Shown here in pieces: positions 11,600 to 19,975 of a stretch of 64,000 nucleotides of DNA. Position numbers and translations under genes: made by a program. The DNA is from Ornithodoros turicata. Lineage: Eukaryota > Arthropoda > Arachnida > Ixodida > Argasidae. The stretch's first letter is position 1, and every line of letters starts with the position of its first letter. The notes beneath the pieces are model-generated. The model saw nothing but the letters and a program-made list of their open reading frames with translations. It had not been told where the DNA came from and made no database searches. The stretch spans positions 228,972,016 through 229,036,015 of the forward strand of contig NC_088201.1 of the NCBI RefSeq assembly GCF_037126465.1. The letters are read 5' to 3'.

Positions 11600-11859
11600 A
11601 AACGTTACGTGTAATATCACAGTCCCATTATTTTTCGCGGGTGCTGGTAGGTGAAAGATAAGGATAGGAATGAAGATAGAGGTCCATTAAATTTTTAGGG
11701 TAGCGTATGGTTGATTTTTGGCCCTGTGGCATCCGTCCGGCACCCGTCAGTCAAGTCTTTGGCATGAGTATAGATTAATCACGAGATCAACAACGATCAA
11801 GTTCTGCCTGCACCAAACAGATGCGAATAATTGGAGTTCGAGGTGATTCGTTACTGCAA

Positions 11860-12060
11860 CTAAGTTCTTTTTTTTTCGTAACTTGTCACCTAACTCAGTA
11901 CTTGAACTGAGTACTAACTCAGTACTTGAACTTGTACTCACTTTTCAGTACTTTGCACCATGGTAACTTTCAGAGGAACTCGTTTCTTTTTCAAGTAACT
12001 TTGCCAAAGTAACTTAAGCTCGCTTAAGTAAGTAATTCGCTTTTCACTGACGTCCACATA
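11860..12060. repeat. AGTACT / AAGTAACTT simple-word repeats
   Basis: Interleaved direct and inverted AACTCAGTACTTG and AAGTAACTT words form a low-complexity, partly palindromic block just outside the Polinton left end. Similar ACTAACTACT-type words occur at 49,023-49,150. It probably represents termini of a small transposon family that I cannot name. Confidence 0.5.
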
Positions 12061-12337
12061 TTTTCCTGCTTTCTCTACAGTTCTTTCATTGCATTTGACG
12101 TCATAAGACGTGGTATTCAGTCAATAGTGTATAGTAGTCAAAAGATTGGTATTAGAGCCAGGAAATGACGTCACCAAGGACGTATGACGTCACTCAAGGC
12201 CGCAGTCGCTCCGCCCTAATATCAGTGACGTCAGTGGATAAGATAGCTAATCAGTGGATACACTATCAGTGATATCACATAGTTAATCTTAATGATATGA
12301 TATCAATGATAAGTTAAGTAACAATAATGATGTCATG

Positions 12338-12413
12338 GTGAAACAAACTAGGAATCGAACTTGGGTCCTTTAGGTTGTCAGATGAGCAGCTTAAGCCACT
12401 GGGCCATGGGCTC
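12338..12413 (-). other. tRNA-like sequence in the left TIR
   Basis: The inverted copy of the right-TIR block: the A-box complement CCACTGGGCCA (12,396-12,406) is perfect, while the B box carries one change (AGTTCGATTCC). Its presence in both TIRs means it was part of the element before the repeats diverged. Confidence 0.65.
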
Positions 12414-12748
12414 TACATGTTTACTTGGGTCGCTAATCAGAATAGAATTGTGGGGGTGGAGACGTCGTTTGATTTCTTTTACGCCAGGTGGCATCAGGGG
12501 AGTTGAGTTCGGTCATCTAGAGATGGCAGCACTTCCAGCAAATTTACCGCCGTTCAACAGGTGGCGCTACCTGCGCCCCCCTTCGCGCCCTGCAGATTTT
12601 TGTGTCATGTTCAACAGCTTACAGCACATTTTAAATTTGCCCGCCTTTTCTGACATTTTAAACAGATGGCGAATTCACTTTTGCTTCAACAGATGAAGCT
12701 ATGATGAATTAAAACATTTCCCACCATTAGTCCATTAGACTCCTCACA

Positions 12749-12931
12749 ATGATTTCATTCAAAAAAAAATTTACGAACCACTTCTACGTCAGTTTACTGT
12801 CAAACGGCTCGAGTGATGTATTTCTTAGTAACATAAGGAGCAAGTTTAGAATGAAACTCGCTCACTCAGTGCAATTAGATCGAAAGTGGCAGGTTGCTCT
12901 GGCTGAAGGTGAATATTTCATTTGCAATTAA
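12749..12931 (+). pseudogene. duplicate 5' end of the penton gene inside the left TIR
   Basis: The plus-strand frame reads NHFYVSLLSNGSSDVF and KFRMKLAHSVQLD, then KWQVALAE, which parallels the first about 45 residues of the minor capsid gene at the right end (QFYVNLLSNASSDVL and so on). The similarity stops at about 12,935, where the TIR ends. It is a by-product of the inverted repeat extending into coding sequence, not an independent gene. Confidence 0.85.
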
Positions 12932-12935
12932 CAAT

Positions 12936-14398
12936 AACACGAGGAGACCCCCCTCCTCGATACTGTAAGCATGAAAGAGCAAGCAAAATGCGGGAGAAAA
13001 CATTATTGTAACTTTTCCTCCACGCCTAACGAAACAGTAAATAATAACGAGTATAAAAAAACGAACAAATTCATTCGCTTTTTGATGACTTATTTTTATT
13101 ATAACAGTTAGATCACAGCTATCTTTCAAGTCTATAGTCATCTCAAATAATGAGCAAAGCATAGTGCTACTCTAGTTTACAAAACAGTTGAGCTTCGATG
13201 AGATTTGGATTTTCATACTCTAATTCACTCTGTTGTGCAAAGTAAGTAACGGACATATTGTAAGGCAATTACACACATGTCTCGCTGTAGGGATAAATAT
13301 TGCTTCTATTGACGTTACATGACATAGTCAACCTAACGCAGCATCCAAATTGACATTTAAATTAAGTCGATCCACATACCGTGTGAGGACGACGATGAGG
13401 GCAATGTTGATTTTGTGTTGGTGATATCCAAAGCGAACGGAAAGTCCAACAGATCGCTGGTCTGTTGGTGGAGATTTTCCGACAAAGGAAGGCCATCACA
13501 CTCAAGTCTTGGCTGATGAAGTTGTAGGACGACTTTCCCGTTGCACGAGAGAGTCTTAGAAAGGCTGTCTCGCTATAGTGTCTGATGAGGAGCAAAGTCG
13601 CTCTACACATGATGCCAACGAGCCGCTGAAGTTTCTACAGTGAGCCAGGCGGTATGAGGAAGTGACGAAGACAGTCGTGATCCATTCGTACTGCATTTCC
13701 GCGACTGCTACAATGAACTCGGATGCTATGAACATAGAGCAAAGCTCAGTCTCACCAGAGAGGGGCTCGCAGTGACGGCGAAAACATAAGGAGTTAACAG
13801 GCAGGCCACATGACTGCCCCCGTCTCTGGAGTCGACGCTGTGCTAGTTCTGTTGACTGTTTCAGCCGTCTTTATGTGAAGGTTTTCTTTCCCATACTTTT
13901 ATTGACAACTTCCACGTGGCAACAGCGTGCCTTGTAGACGTCATAAACACTAATCACCTCTTTCTGCAAACTCATCGCTAGCCTAATCTCACTTCGTTCC
14001 GCTTGACAACTTTTGCGCATTCGACATCGTGTTACATCTTTTCCTACCACGTGATCGCTTCATGCATATGTCTTCGTGTTACATCATTGCAGTCAACACC
14101 CTCGTTACTCACGGTCCGCGAACTCTTCGTTAACCTTTTTTTTTCGTTTTGCAAAGGAGAGCGTGGGTAGCACTTTCGGAAATCTGCTTTCGCAAAGGAA
14201 GAGATCCAGTGTCGTCTGCTTTTCATCACTTTTCCGAAGAGAGGCGAGCATGGAATGATAGCGACACATGTTAAGAACTAAAAAAAAACAAGTTGAAACG
14301 AAAGAGTAATGTCTTCAAAGAGTGGTTGATTATTATGTACATATTTCTACTCACTTAAAACAAAATAAAATAAACTAGTGATTCTCCGATTAAATATT
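12936..14398. other. Polinton left-end non-coding spacer
   Basis: No credible ORF on either strand across about 1.46 kb. Polintons of this layout usually have little non-coding DNA here, so this may be a decayed accessory gene region. AT-rich stretches lie at 13,020-13,110 and 14,330-14,400. Confidence 0.45.
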
Positions 14399-14404
14399 TT
14401 TATT
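14399..14404 (-). terminator. poly(A) signal AATAAA overlapping a stop codon
   Basis: Plus-strand TTTATT reads AATAAA on the minus strand, and its TAA is the stop codon of the 155-aa gene. It is positioned to end transcripts of the whole left minus-strand cluster. Confidence 0.6.
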
Positions 14405-14867
14405 GAGATACTTTAACAACAATATAACAGCCCTCTTCGACAGCGTAATTCCATATCCAGAATGATGTTGGCCATGTGTTCGACCGAGTGTGTATACATT
14501 TTGTGGGCAGCGGCAGGCCAACATTTAGCTCCTGCTCCTCACACAAACAACATACTTCTACACATTCCTGATCGTAAAAGCTATGACTGACATTCACCAA
14601 TCTCAAGCACATCTGTAGCTGTTGTGTTTCATTGCGTGTGAGAGTAACTCCATAGCGTGTTGGAAGACCAGTCTTGTCCCAAAGTCGTAACGCCAGCAGT
14701 GATGCATTAGGGGGACATGTATGGGCATGAACGTATTCTTTAAGCTGAACTTCTTTGCTACAGTTACCTTGTCGAAGTGAAGATGATGACTTCGTTAACC
14801 CAAAAGTTACTATGACGAGAAAGAATATGTGACACAGAAGACAAAATAGAAAACACACCCTATTCAT
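14400..14867 (-). CDS. predicted secreted or membrane-anchored Cys-rich glycoprotein, 155 aa
   Basis: Residues 5-24 form a strongly hydrophobic signal peptide or anchor (CFLFCLLCHIFFLVIVTFGL). The mature part has nine Cys (36, 51, 87, 102, 106, 107, 109, 124, 147), including the cluster CVEVCCLC, and four N-X-S/T sequons (N35, N54, N79, N92), consistent with a disulphide-rich, glycosylated extracellular domain. The frame is intact although several core genes of the element are broken. Its ATG overlaps the stop of the upstream gene (ATGA, 14,864-14,867), and its own TAA (14,400-14,402) lies inside a minus-strand AATAAA signal. I do not recognise the family. A virion surface protein or a captured host secreted ligand would both fit. 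Confidence 0.75.
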   Translation of the reverse strand: MNRVCFLFCLLCHIFFLVIVTFGLTKSSSSLRQGNCSKEVQLKEYVHAHTCPPNASLLALRLWDKTGLPTRYGVTLTRNETQQLQMCLRLVNVSHSFYDQECVEVCCLCEEQELNVGLPLPTKCIHTRSNTWPTSFWIWNYAVEEGCYIVVKVSQ

Positions 14868-15493
14868 TTCGCTCTTTTATGATGAAGTGAGAAAGACTTA
14901 GCATTGAGGATGAATTTATTTCTTATTGACGATACATTTTTCTTATTCACAAACAATCGATTTTTCAAAAGGTCCAGAATAAATAAAGTTATGTACTTGG
15001 CAGTTGAATGGAATCCATGCTTTATGGCAGTGTCAATAAAAGACCGACTCTTTGTAGCAAGTTGCATGGCATCGAAACGAGCCGAATAGTCAAATAGCTC
15101 ACTCATTTGACGTGACCATTCGGTTAGTAAAACGAAGGATGAACTTGTTAAAAACGAATCGTCTGTATGAAGCATGGAATACATTTCCTTTGCAGTTTCC
15201 CAAATGACTTGATTTGGAGGATTATTCGTTAGAGCTCGAAACAGCACAATGTTCGTCACAATTTGAAAAGCTTCCGCTAAAGGCGTCCTCTTGACCGTTG
15301 TTAACCCACAATTTGATAGCTGCTTCCAAGAGGTATGTTTCTCATTACATGACAGATGTAGTTGAAATATGTGGGACCTCCTATTCCATTTACTGCATTC
15401 ATCTTCTCTTTTTTCCGATTGCTCTGTTCCGTCGTCTGTGGACCATGAATCGCCAGGCTGGGTTTCAACATCGGACCATGCTGTACTGGTCAT
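14864..15493 (-). CDS. Polinton accessory protein of unknown function, 209 aa
   Basis: An intact frame starts with ATG at 15,493. The N-terminal about 45 residues are polar and acidic (DVETQPGDSWSTDDGTEQ). The rest looks mainly helical, with a Trp/Phe-rich middle (ETAKEMYSMLHTDDSFL) and a hydrophobic helix near residues 170-185 (YITLFILDLL) followed by a basic tail. No known motif was recognised. It begins 7 bases after the integrase stop and overlaps the next gene by 4 bases, so it belongs to the same transcription unit. Confidence 0.65.
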   Translation of the reverse strand: MTSTAWSDVETQPGDSWSTDDGTEQSEKREDECSKWNRRSHIFQLHLSCNEKHTSWKQLSNCGLTTVKRTPLAEAFQIVTNIVLFRALTNNPPNQVIWETAKEMYSMLHTDDSFLTSSSFVLLTEWSRQMSELFDYSARFDAMQLATKSRSFIDTAIKHGFHSTAKYITLFILDLLKNRLFVNKKNVSSIRNKFILNAKSFSLHHKRAK

Positions 15494-15500
15494 TTTTTTT

Positions 15501-16512
15501 TCAACCGAGGTAATTTTCTGCTATCCACTTCTTGTCCGCAGTTCCAGTGAATCCAACTAAATACTGGAGCTTTCCATTTCTAACTCGTCTTTTTATAATC
15601 TTTTCTACTCTCGGTACTTCTCTCACTCTTACCATTTCACTCTCGTAGAAACTGCCAACGATATCTTCATTGTTAAGGTCACGCAGTAGGTATGTATTAG
15701 GATAACCTATTTTGATTGCTCTCACCGAAAAAATCTCTTTCGTAAATGACTGTAAATATCTCTTTGTTAACTGGTGTCTGTATTTGGCAATTCTAACGAG
15801 ATCACCAACATTGTAACGTGGTTGCTTTGGGGCTTCAGTTGGAGTGGGGTAAAGTTTTTCTCGGAAAATGTGCTCGTTTTCTTTGGTTACATCCACAGGT
15901 CTCGCAGAGAGAGTTCTGTGCACTCGATTGTTGTACGCTTTGATTACTTGAGGTAGAATCTTCACATAACATTTATGACCCTGATAAGTAAAGATACGGT
16001 AAAGTGTAGACACAATACTTCTCTGAGATCTCTCTGCAATGGCACATTTGTAAAGTGAATTACTGTGGAATAAGGTTATGCCTTTTCTTTTCAAAAACTC
16101 TCGCACTACCTTGTTCGTAAATTCTGTTCCTCGATCACTATGTATCAGCCGTGGAGTACCGATCCTCTTAAATGCAACTTTAAATGCTCGAAGAATCTCA
16201 GATTTTTTATTGCGAATGGGTACAACAGCGAGGAGCCGGGAAAAAGCATCTATACAGAAGAACAAATAGCGAAAACCATCATTTTGCCCTTTTAGAGACT
16301 GCATGTCCTTTAGGTATTTCGAACATTTCCTGCTTTCCGAGTGCAATTACTTTCCGAAAGGTCTTGGGTCGCTTGTACTCCTTATGTACGCTGTAAACAT
16401 CACTTGTCTCCAGATATTTAGCAACTTTGCCCTTCTTTTCACCGATGGCTTGAGCGAGTCTCTGCACTCCACCAAAACTGCCGACATGTTGTGGGTCGTA
16501 ATAGGCGGCCAT
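15501..16512 (-). pseudogene. Polinton retroviral-type integrase, frameshifted at the first catalytic site
   Basis: The gene starts at ATG 16,512 with YYDPQHVGSFGGVQRL, a typical Polinton integrase N terminus. The rve core continues in another frame from about 16,330: FRYLFFCIDAFSRLLAVVPI, then LIHSDRGTEFTN with the second catalytic Asp, then AIAERSQRSI with the catalytic Glu. A C-terminal chromodomain is visible (VEKIIKRRVRNGKLQYLVGF ... W). The two frames meet at about 16,320-16,330, just where the first catalytic Asp is expected, and the Asp codon is not intact there. The rest of the 281-codon frame is open. The start overlaps the upstream stop (TAATG). Confidence 0.93.
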
Positions 16513-16829
16513 TAGTGCTTTCTTCTGCTGCGAACTCGAAGAGTGTGAAGGGATAGATAGGCATTTATTGTAGCTGACACGTCTCCTCTCATCCAGGAAG
16601 GTTGTCTGTTGTGAAGTTCATACTTCAGCAATTCGACAATGAACGAGTGTGGCACTACCTTCCCGTGACATATAACTCTTCCGTACTCGTCGTAAGCTAG
16701 AACTGTTGTTATCAGTTTGAGTATTGCTAATACCTTTTTATGATGCCTTGGAGGGAAGTGCGGCAATATGGTTTCATCTTGAAAATAGTCTTTCTGTTCC
16801 TCCTGCACAGGCTTCAATATGGGCTCCAT
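16512..16829 (-). CDS. small Polinton protein, second copy of a paired domain
   Basis: From ATG 16,829 the frame gives about 105 residues. The core FPPRHHKKVLAILKLI, then EYGRVICHGKVVPHSFIVEL, has the pattern helix, G-(D/E)-(I/V)-x-x-x-G-K, loop, (S)-x-I-x-x-L that is common in a small Polinton ORF. The product of the adjacent gene (16,949-17,429) shows the same pattern, so the two look like tandem paralogs. The stop TAA shares one base with the integrase ATG. The start could be further upstream if the segment 16,850-16,890 is coding, but that stretch lacks an ATG. Confidence 0.55.
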   Translation of the reverse strand: MEPILKPVQEEQKDYFQDETILPHFPPRHHKKVLAILKLITTVLAYDEYGRVICHGKVVPHSFIVELLKYELHNRQPSWMRGDVSATINAYLSLHTLRVRSRRKH

Positions 16830-16948
16830 GTTAGGTTTCGGCGGGCACACTTTGCAGCACGTGTGATTGCTGGCGAGGCACGTTCAGGTGTGCTTGCTTC
16901 ACTTGTAACAGGCGATGCTCGACTGCTCGATGCTCCGGTTACTCTGTG

Positions 16949-17429
16949 TTATTTTAAGCGATTTGGATGCACAATAAGTGTTGGTAGATTCAGTTTGACC
17001 AATAGCGGCAAGATGCGATCGAAGTAAGGAGGAGTTGGAATATTTCTCGCTCTTGAGACAAGATAATAAACGAGATCAATTATATTACTATTCTCCAAGT
17101 GTTTGACCGTCAACGATTACTTCGAAGGTTTGCGCATTCCAGGAGATTGTTGGTTGTAGAAGTTGCAGAAGTTGGTTTGCTCTGACCTTATAACCACTAC
17201 TCATAAAACTAACAATTGTGTCACTTTTCTCCCCCTCCTTGGTCTGTGTTCCTTCTTCTCGCGATCCAGCAAGTGTTTCGCTTGTATGTTGTTTTGCAAC
17301 TCTACTTGGATGTAGCAAAGAGTGAAGATACTGAATTATCTCTTTTGCCTTGATGCCATCCAGTTCATCTTTCTTCAATATATTTGGAATGTGATCTTCT
17401 CGGTAAGCTACAAGTTCGTATTTCTGCAT
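16949..17429 (-). pseudogene. small Polinton protein, first copy of the paired domain, one frameshift
   Basis: The ATG at 17,429 lies 3 bases after the upstream stop. The protein has an N-terminal helical part, a charged linker (SREEGTQTKEGEKSD), and then YKVRANQLLQLL and TFEVIVDGQTLGE. The frame hits TAG at about 17,088, but the next frame continues at once with SNIIDLVYYLVSRARNIPTP and runs to a TAA at 16,949-16,951, which completes the conserved domain. A single-base indel near 17,090 explains this. The molecular role of this family is unknown to me. Confidence 0.65.
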
Positions 17430-17432
17430 CGA

Positions 17433-17786
17433 TTATACTCCGATTGCTTTTGCAATCGCTCTTCCACCCAATGAGGAGATCAGACCCAACAAAGGTGGTA
17501 ATAGAAAGTGCAGAAATCCACCTGATTGTTGCAAGACCTTTTTAGCTTTCTTGATCCCCGTTGCGACTCGTTTTGCCAAAATGCGAATTAATGCTGCGTA
17601 AGGTTTTAATTGCTTTTTTACTCTCGGAGTTACTGTGACGTTTCCTTCACAAAGGTTCATACAAATTTCTCTGATCGTATTCAACTGATCCTTTGTAGCA
17701 TGCTCCAAAAGATAATAACGCTGCTCGGGTGACGTAGTTTCTGCGAGCAAGTGAAGAAAATGAATATTCTTCTTTACACGTTTCAT
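17433..17786 (-). CDS. conserved small Polinton protein with GGFL hydrophobic tail, 117 aa
   Basis: The order is an N-terminal helical segment (NIHFLHLLAETTSPEQRYYL), a region resembling IREICMNLCEGNVTV, a basic segment (RVATGIKKAKKVL), and a C-terminal QQSGGFLHFLLPPLLGLISS, which is strongly hydrophobic. This layout recurs in Polintons between the ATPase and other late genes. By analogy with amphipathic or lytic adenovirus minor proteins it may act on membranes or inside the capsid, which is inference. Its ATG overlaps the ATPase stop (ATGA, 17,783-17,786). The frame is intact. Confidence 0.75.
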   Translation of the reverse strand: MKRVKKNIHFLHLLAETTSPEQRYYLLEHATKDQLNTIREICMNLCEGNVTVTPRVKKQLKPYAALIRILAKRVATGIKKAKKVLQQSGGFLHFLLPPLLGLISSLGGRAIAKAIGV

Positions 17787-18412
17787 GTTCTACATACTAT
17801 TTGGCGATGATCGTCGGGAAATATGTTCGTCCACACTCGATAGTGGACTGAAGAATTTTGAGACAAGTCAATTACGATGTATGAATACGGTTTCTTACAA
17901 GCATCCTTATATATGCTTGTCAATAAGTCGCTTTTGTTACGTCCAAACAATTGTCGTGAAAGTATTTGTAGTTGATCCACAGTTCGAGCAGAACGACATA
18001 GAATTAGGGCACTGCTATTGAACTGAATACATCTATACAGAGCATCATTAACAAATAAATATTGAGTAATGAAGATGGCCGAACAGTTGAGATGGTGGCA
18101 TCCAGCTACATAGCAGTTACAGATTTCTTTGAGTCTTTTCTTGTCAGCTAAGCAATCGTCAAATATGATTAAATAATTTCTAACATCCTCCAGGTTAGTG
18201 GGAATATCTTGACTGAAAGTTACCTCGGGAAAATCGTCAAAAATAGGTTGCTTGTACAAGTTTATGTACAGTATACGCTCGAAAGGTTTATCGAAGACAG
18301 TGGCTCTATGCTTGATCAAACGTGTAACGAGTGTCGTCTTTCCACTTTGACTTTGTCCAGATATAGTCGTTGAGACAGGAGTGATAATCCTATAAGGTCT
18401 ACCCTCAATCAT
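17783..18412 (-). CDS. genome-packaging ATPase (FtsK/HerA type)
   Basis: From ATG 18,412 the protein is about 209 residues, normal for Polinton ATPases. A Walker A motif, GQSQSGKTTL, lies near residues 20-29, a Walker B motif, YLIIFDDCL, near residues 80-88, and an FITQYLF stretch follows where a sensor or arginine-finger region is expected. It would drive DNA translocation into the capsid. The frame is intact. It is the first gene of the left-running cluster and lies next to the bidirectional promoter region. An upstream non-ATG extension is possible but less likely. Confidence 0.92.
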   Translation of the reverse strand: MIEGRPYRIITPVSTTISGQSQSGKTTLVTRLIKHRATVFDKPFERILYINLYKQPIFDDFPEVTFSQDIPTNLEDVRNYLIIFDDCLADKKRLKEICNCYVAGCHHLNCSAIFITQYLFVNDALYRCIQFNSSALILCRSARTVDQLQILSRQLFGRNKSDLLTSIYKDACKKPYSYIVIDLSQNSSVHYRVWTNIFPDDHRQIVCRT

Positions 18413-19021
18413 CTTTTCCAAGTAAATGAAGAGTGGTGTAAATAGCACATTACATAAGACTTTTACTCATTTTTTTTCAAGCATGTGTGTTTTTTTATGA
18501 AAACGATAAATGGCAAACAACACTTAACCTTTATGCACTCCTTTTGTTTGTCAAAATTTTTTCTATGTTGGATATGGGAGCTGAGAAACTCCTATCTGTA
18601 TATGTTGCACAGCAAGTCAGTGTAGAATTCTCAAGTTCTAGCACTTTCAGTTTGTGCAAACACGCAATATGACTATCTTTTTTTTCTTCAGAACGAGTCT
18701 GTTCTAGGCGGGTTTTTTTTCTTTCTTTTTCATGTTCAAACTTGTCTAGACATGTGATGAGCATGTGATTGGTTACGTCAGAGAAGGTAACCAACAAAGT
18801 CAAACATGTCTATGCATGCACTGTTCACAAAGCGCTATATAAGACTGCCCTCCATGAGGATTCTTCGCACAGATCCTCACAGGAGGAAGGGTACGTTACA
18901 CTTTTTTCCTTTCGCTCCGATATGTGGGAAAGTGTGCTTATATTTATTCTTATTTTCAGCTTCAGTCTGTGTGTAGAAAAGAATAAGTGAGTCAGAGTGA
19001 GAAGTCACCACAAGAGAAGGT
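18413..19021. promoter_or_regulatory. bidirectional promoter region between the two early clusters
   Basis: The 609-bp divergent intergenic region has a good plus-strand TATA box, TATATAAG (18,836-18,843), with an inverted CCAAT (ATTGG) near 18,768 and a TTACGTCA site near 18,774. A GT at 18,891 and TATTTTCAG ending at 18,959 could bound a very short 5' UTR intron, which is speculative. The minus-strand side is AT-rich with a CATAAAGG TATA-like word near 18,535. Confidence 0.6.
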
Positions 19022-19357
19022 ATGACATTTATTTTGGATAAACTCGATAAACTCAAGAAACCTGGTGATGGAGATATTCAGAAAATGAGTAGCCTACCGA
19101 AGAATGAAAAGCTGGAGGTCTTGGATTTGCGAAAGATTGACACGGTGTACGGCGAAGCGGTCTATGTAGAAGTGTTGATGGAGAATGACAAACGTGTAAA
19201 GTTCTACCTTCCTAGTCGCTTTAAGCGTTTGACAGAGGATGATCTAGAGGAGATGAGACAACTGCCAAATCTTAAAATTGAGAAAAAGGAGAGATTCAAA
19301 GATGGCAAGAGAGTTGCTTCCCCCGACAGTCTATTCACTCATGGGAAGAAAAAGTGA
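19022..19357 (+). CDS. conserved small Polinton protein, 111 aa, possible DNA-binding
   Basis: The ATG at 19,022 opens an intact frame. The first 35 residues are lysine-rich. The core reads LEVLDLRKIDTVYGEAVYVE, then VKFYLPSRFKRLT, a pattern of alternating strands with a Y-G turn and an L-P-x-R end, and the C terminus is basic. The pattern suggests a small beta-barrel, possibly an OB-fold single-strand DNA-binding protein working with the adjacent polymerase, but that is inference from sequence pattern and position. It is the first gene downstream of the TATA box at 18,836. Confidence 0.6.
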   Translation: MTFILDKLDKLKKPGDGDIQKMSSLPKNEKLEVLDLRKIDTVYGEAVYVEVLMENDKRVKFYLPSRFKRLTEDDLEEMRQLPNLKIEKKERFKDGKRVASPDSLFTHGKKK

Positions 19358-19360
19358 TGA

Positions 19361-19849
19361 TACATCGACATATCGGCAGCTCTCATCCTGAGACACTTCT
19401 CTCCACATCATGGTGACCTGTTAGGTCCTCAACACGAACATCAGTACTATGCAACAATAGAGGGACTCCAAATTCATCTGGCAAACGTTCACGAACTCCA
19501 GACACCCTGCATACCATTTTGTGAGACTCTCTGCACACTACGGAATTACACGAAACGCTTCGAGTTGCATCTACATGACAGAGACGAAGCGGGGCATGAA
19601 GTGACAAGGTTTTTTCATGAGTATGAGCACTATCTTGCTAATGTATTGCGACACTTTGGATTCCCAATGCGCTACTTCACATTTCTTAAAGTAGAACTTG
19701 GGCCACATACGCCCGAGGAGGAGTTACGACTTGAGATTCATTTTGTACCTTCTAAAGTGAGAACTGTTTGGTCAGAAGGAGATGTACTGCCTTCGATTGC
19801 ACAGTTGAGTAGTGAGAGAGCACAAACATTAGAAAACTTAGAAATTTAA
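19361..19849 (+). pseudogene. DNA polymerase B upstream piece
   Basis: An open stretch in the same frame as the main polymerase segment but lacking an ATG reads NYTKRFELHLHDRDEAGHEV and EYEHYLANVLRHFGFPMRYF. Its position, frame and helical character suggest the N-terminal part of the protein-primed polymerase or a separate gene just before it. It ends at TAA 19,847-19,849, and several stops fill 19,850-19,975. Confidence 0.5.
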
Positions 19850-19975
19850 AGCTCTAGTTTTTTTCTCTTTCGCATTCTTGCTTGTATTCTAAACATTGGA
19901 CGTTTGGCTCCTCAACTAATTGGATGTTCCCAATTTGAGTTACCGAGTGAATTGAAATGAAAGTATCGTTCCCTG

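Larger units (their letters stand above)
12133..12935 (+). repeat. Polinton left terminal inverted repeat
   Basis: It matches the reverse complement of about 30,694-31,392 with many substitutions and small indels. Shared landmarks are GCCAGGAAATGACGTCA, the TAACAATAATGA stretch, the tRNA-like block, the GCAGCACTTCCAGCAAATTT block, and the first about 45 codons of the penton gene. It holds three perfect TGACGTCA palindromes (12,166-12,173; 12,185-12,192; 12,226-12,233). The left copy has extra sequence at about 12,600-12,740 relative to the right. Confidence 0.9.
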
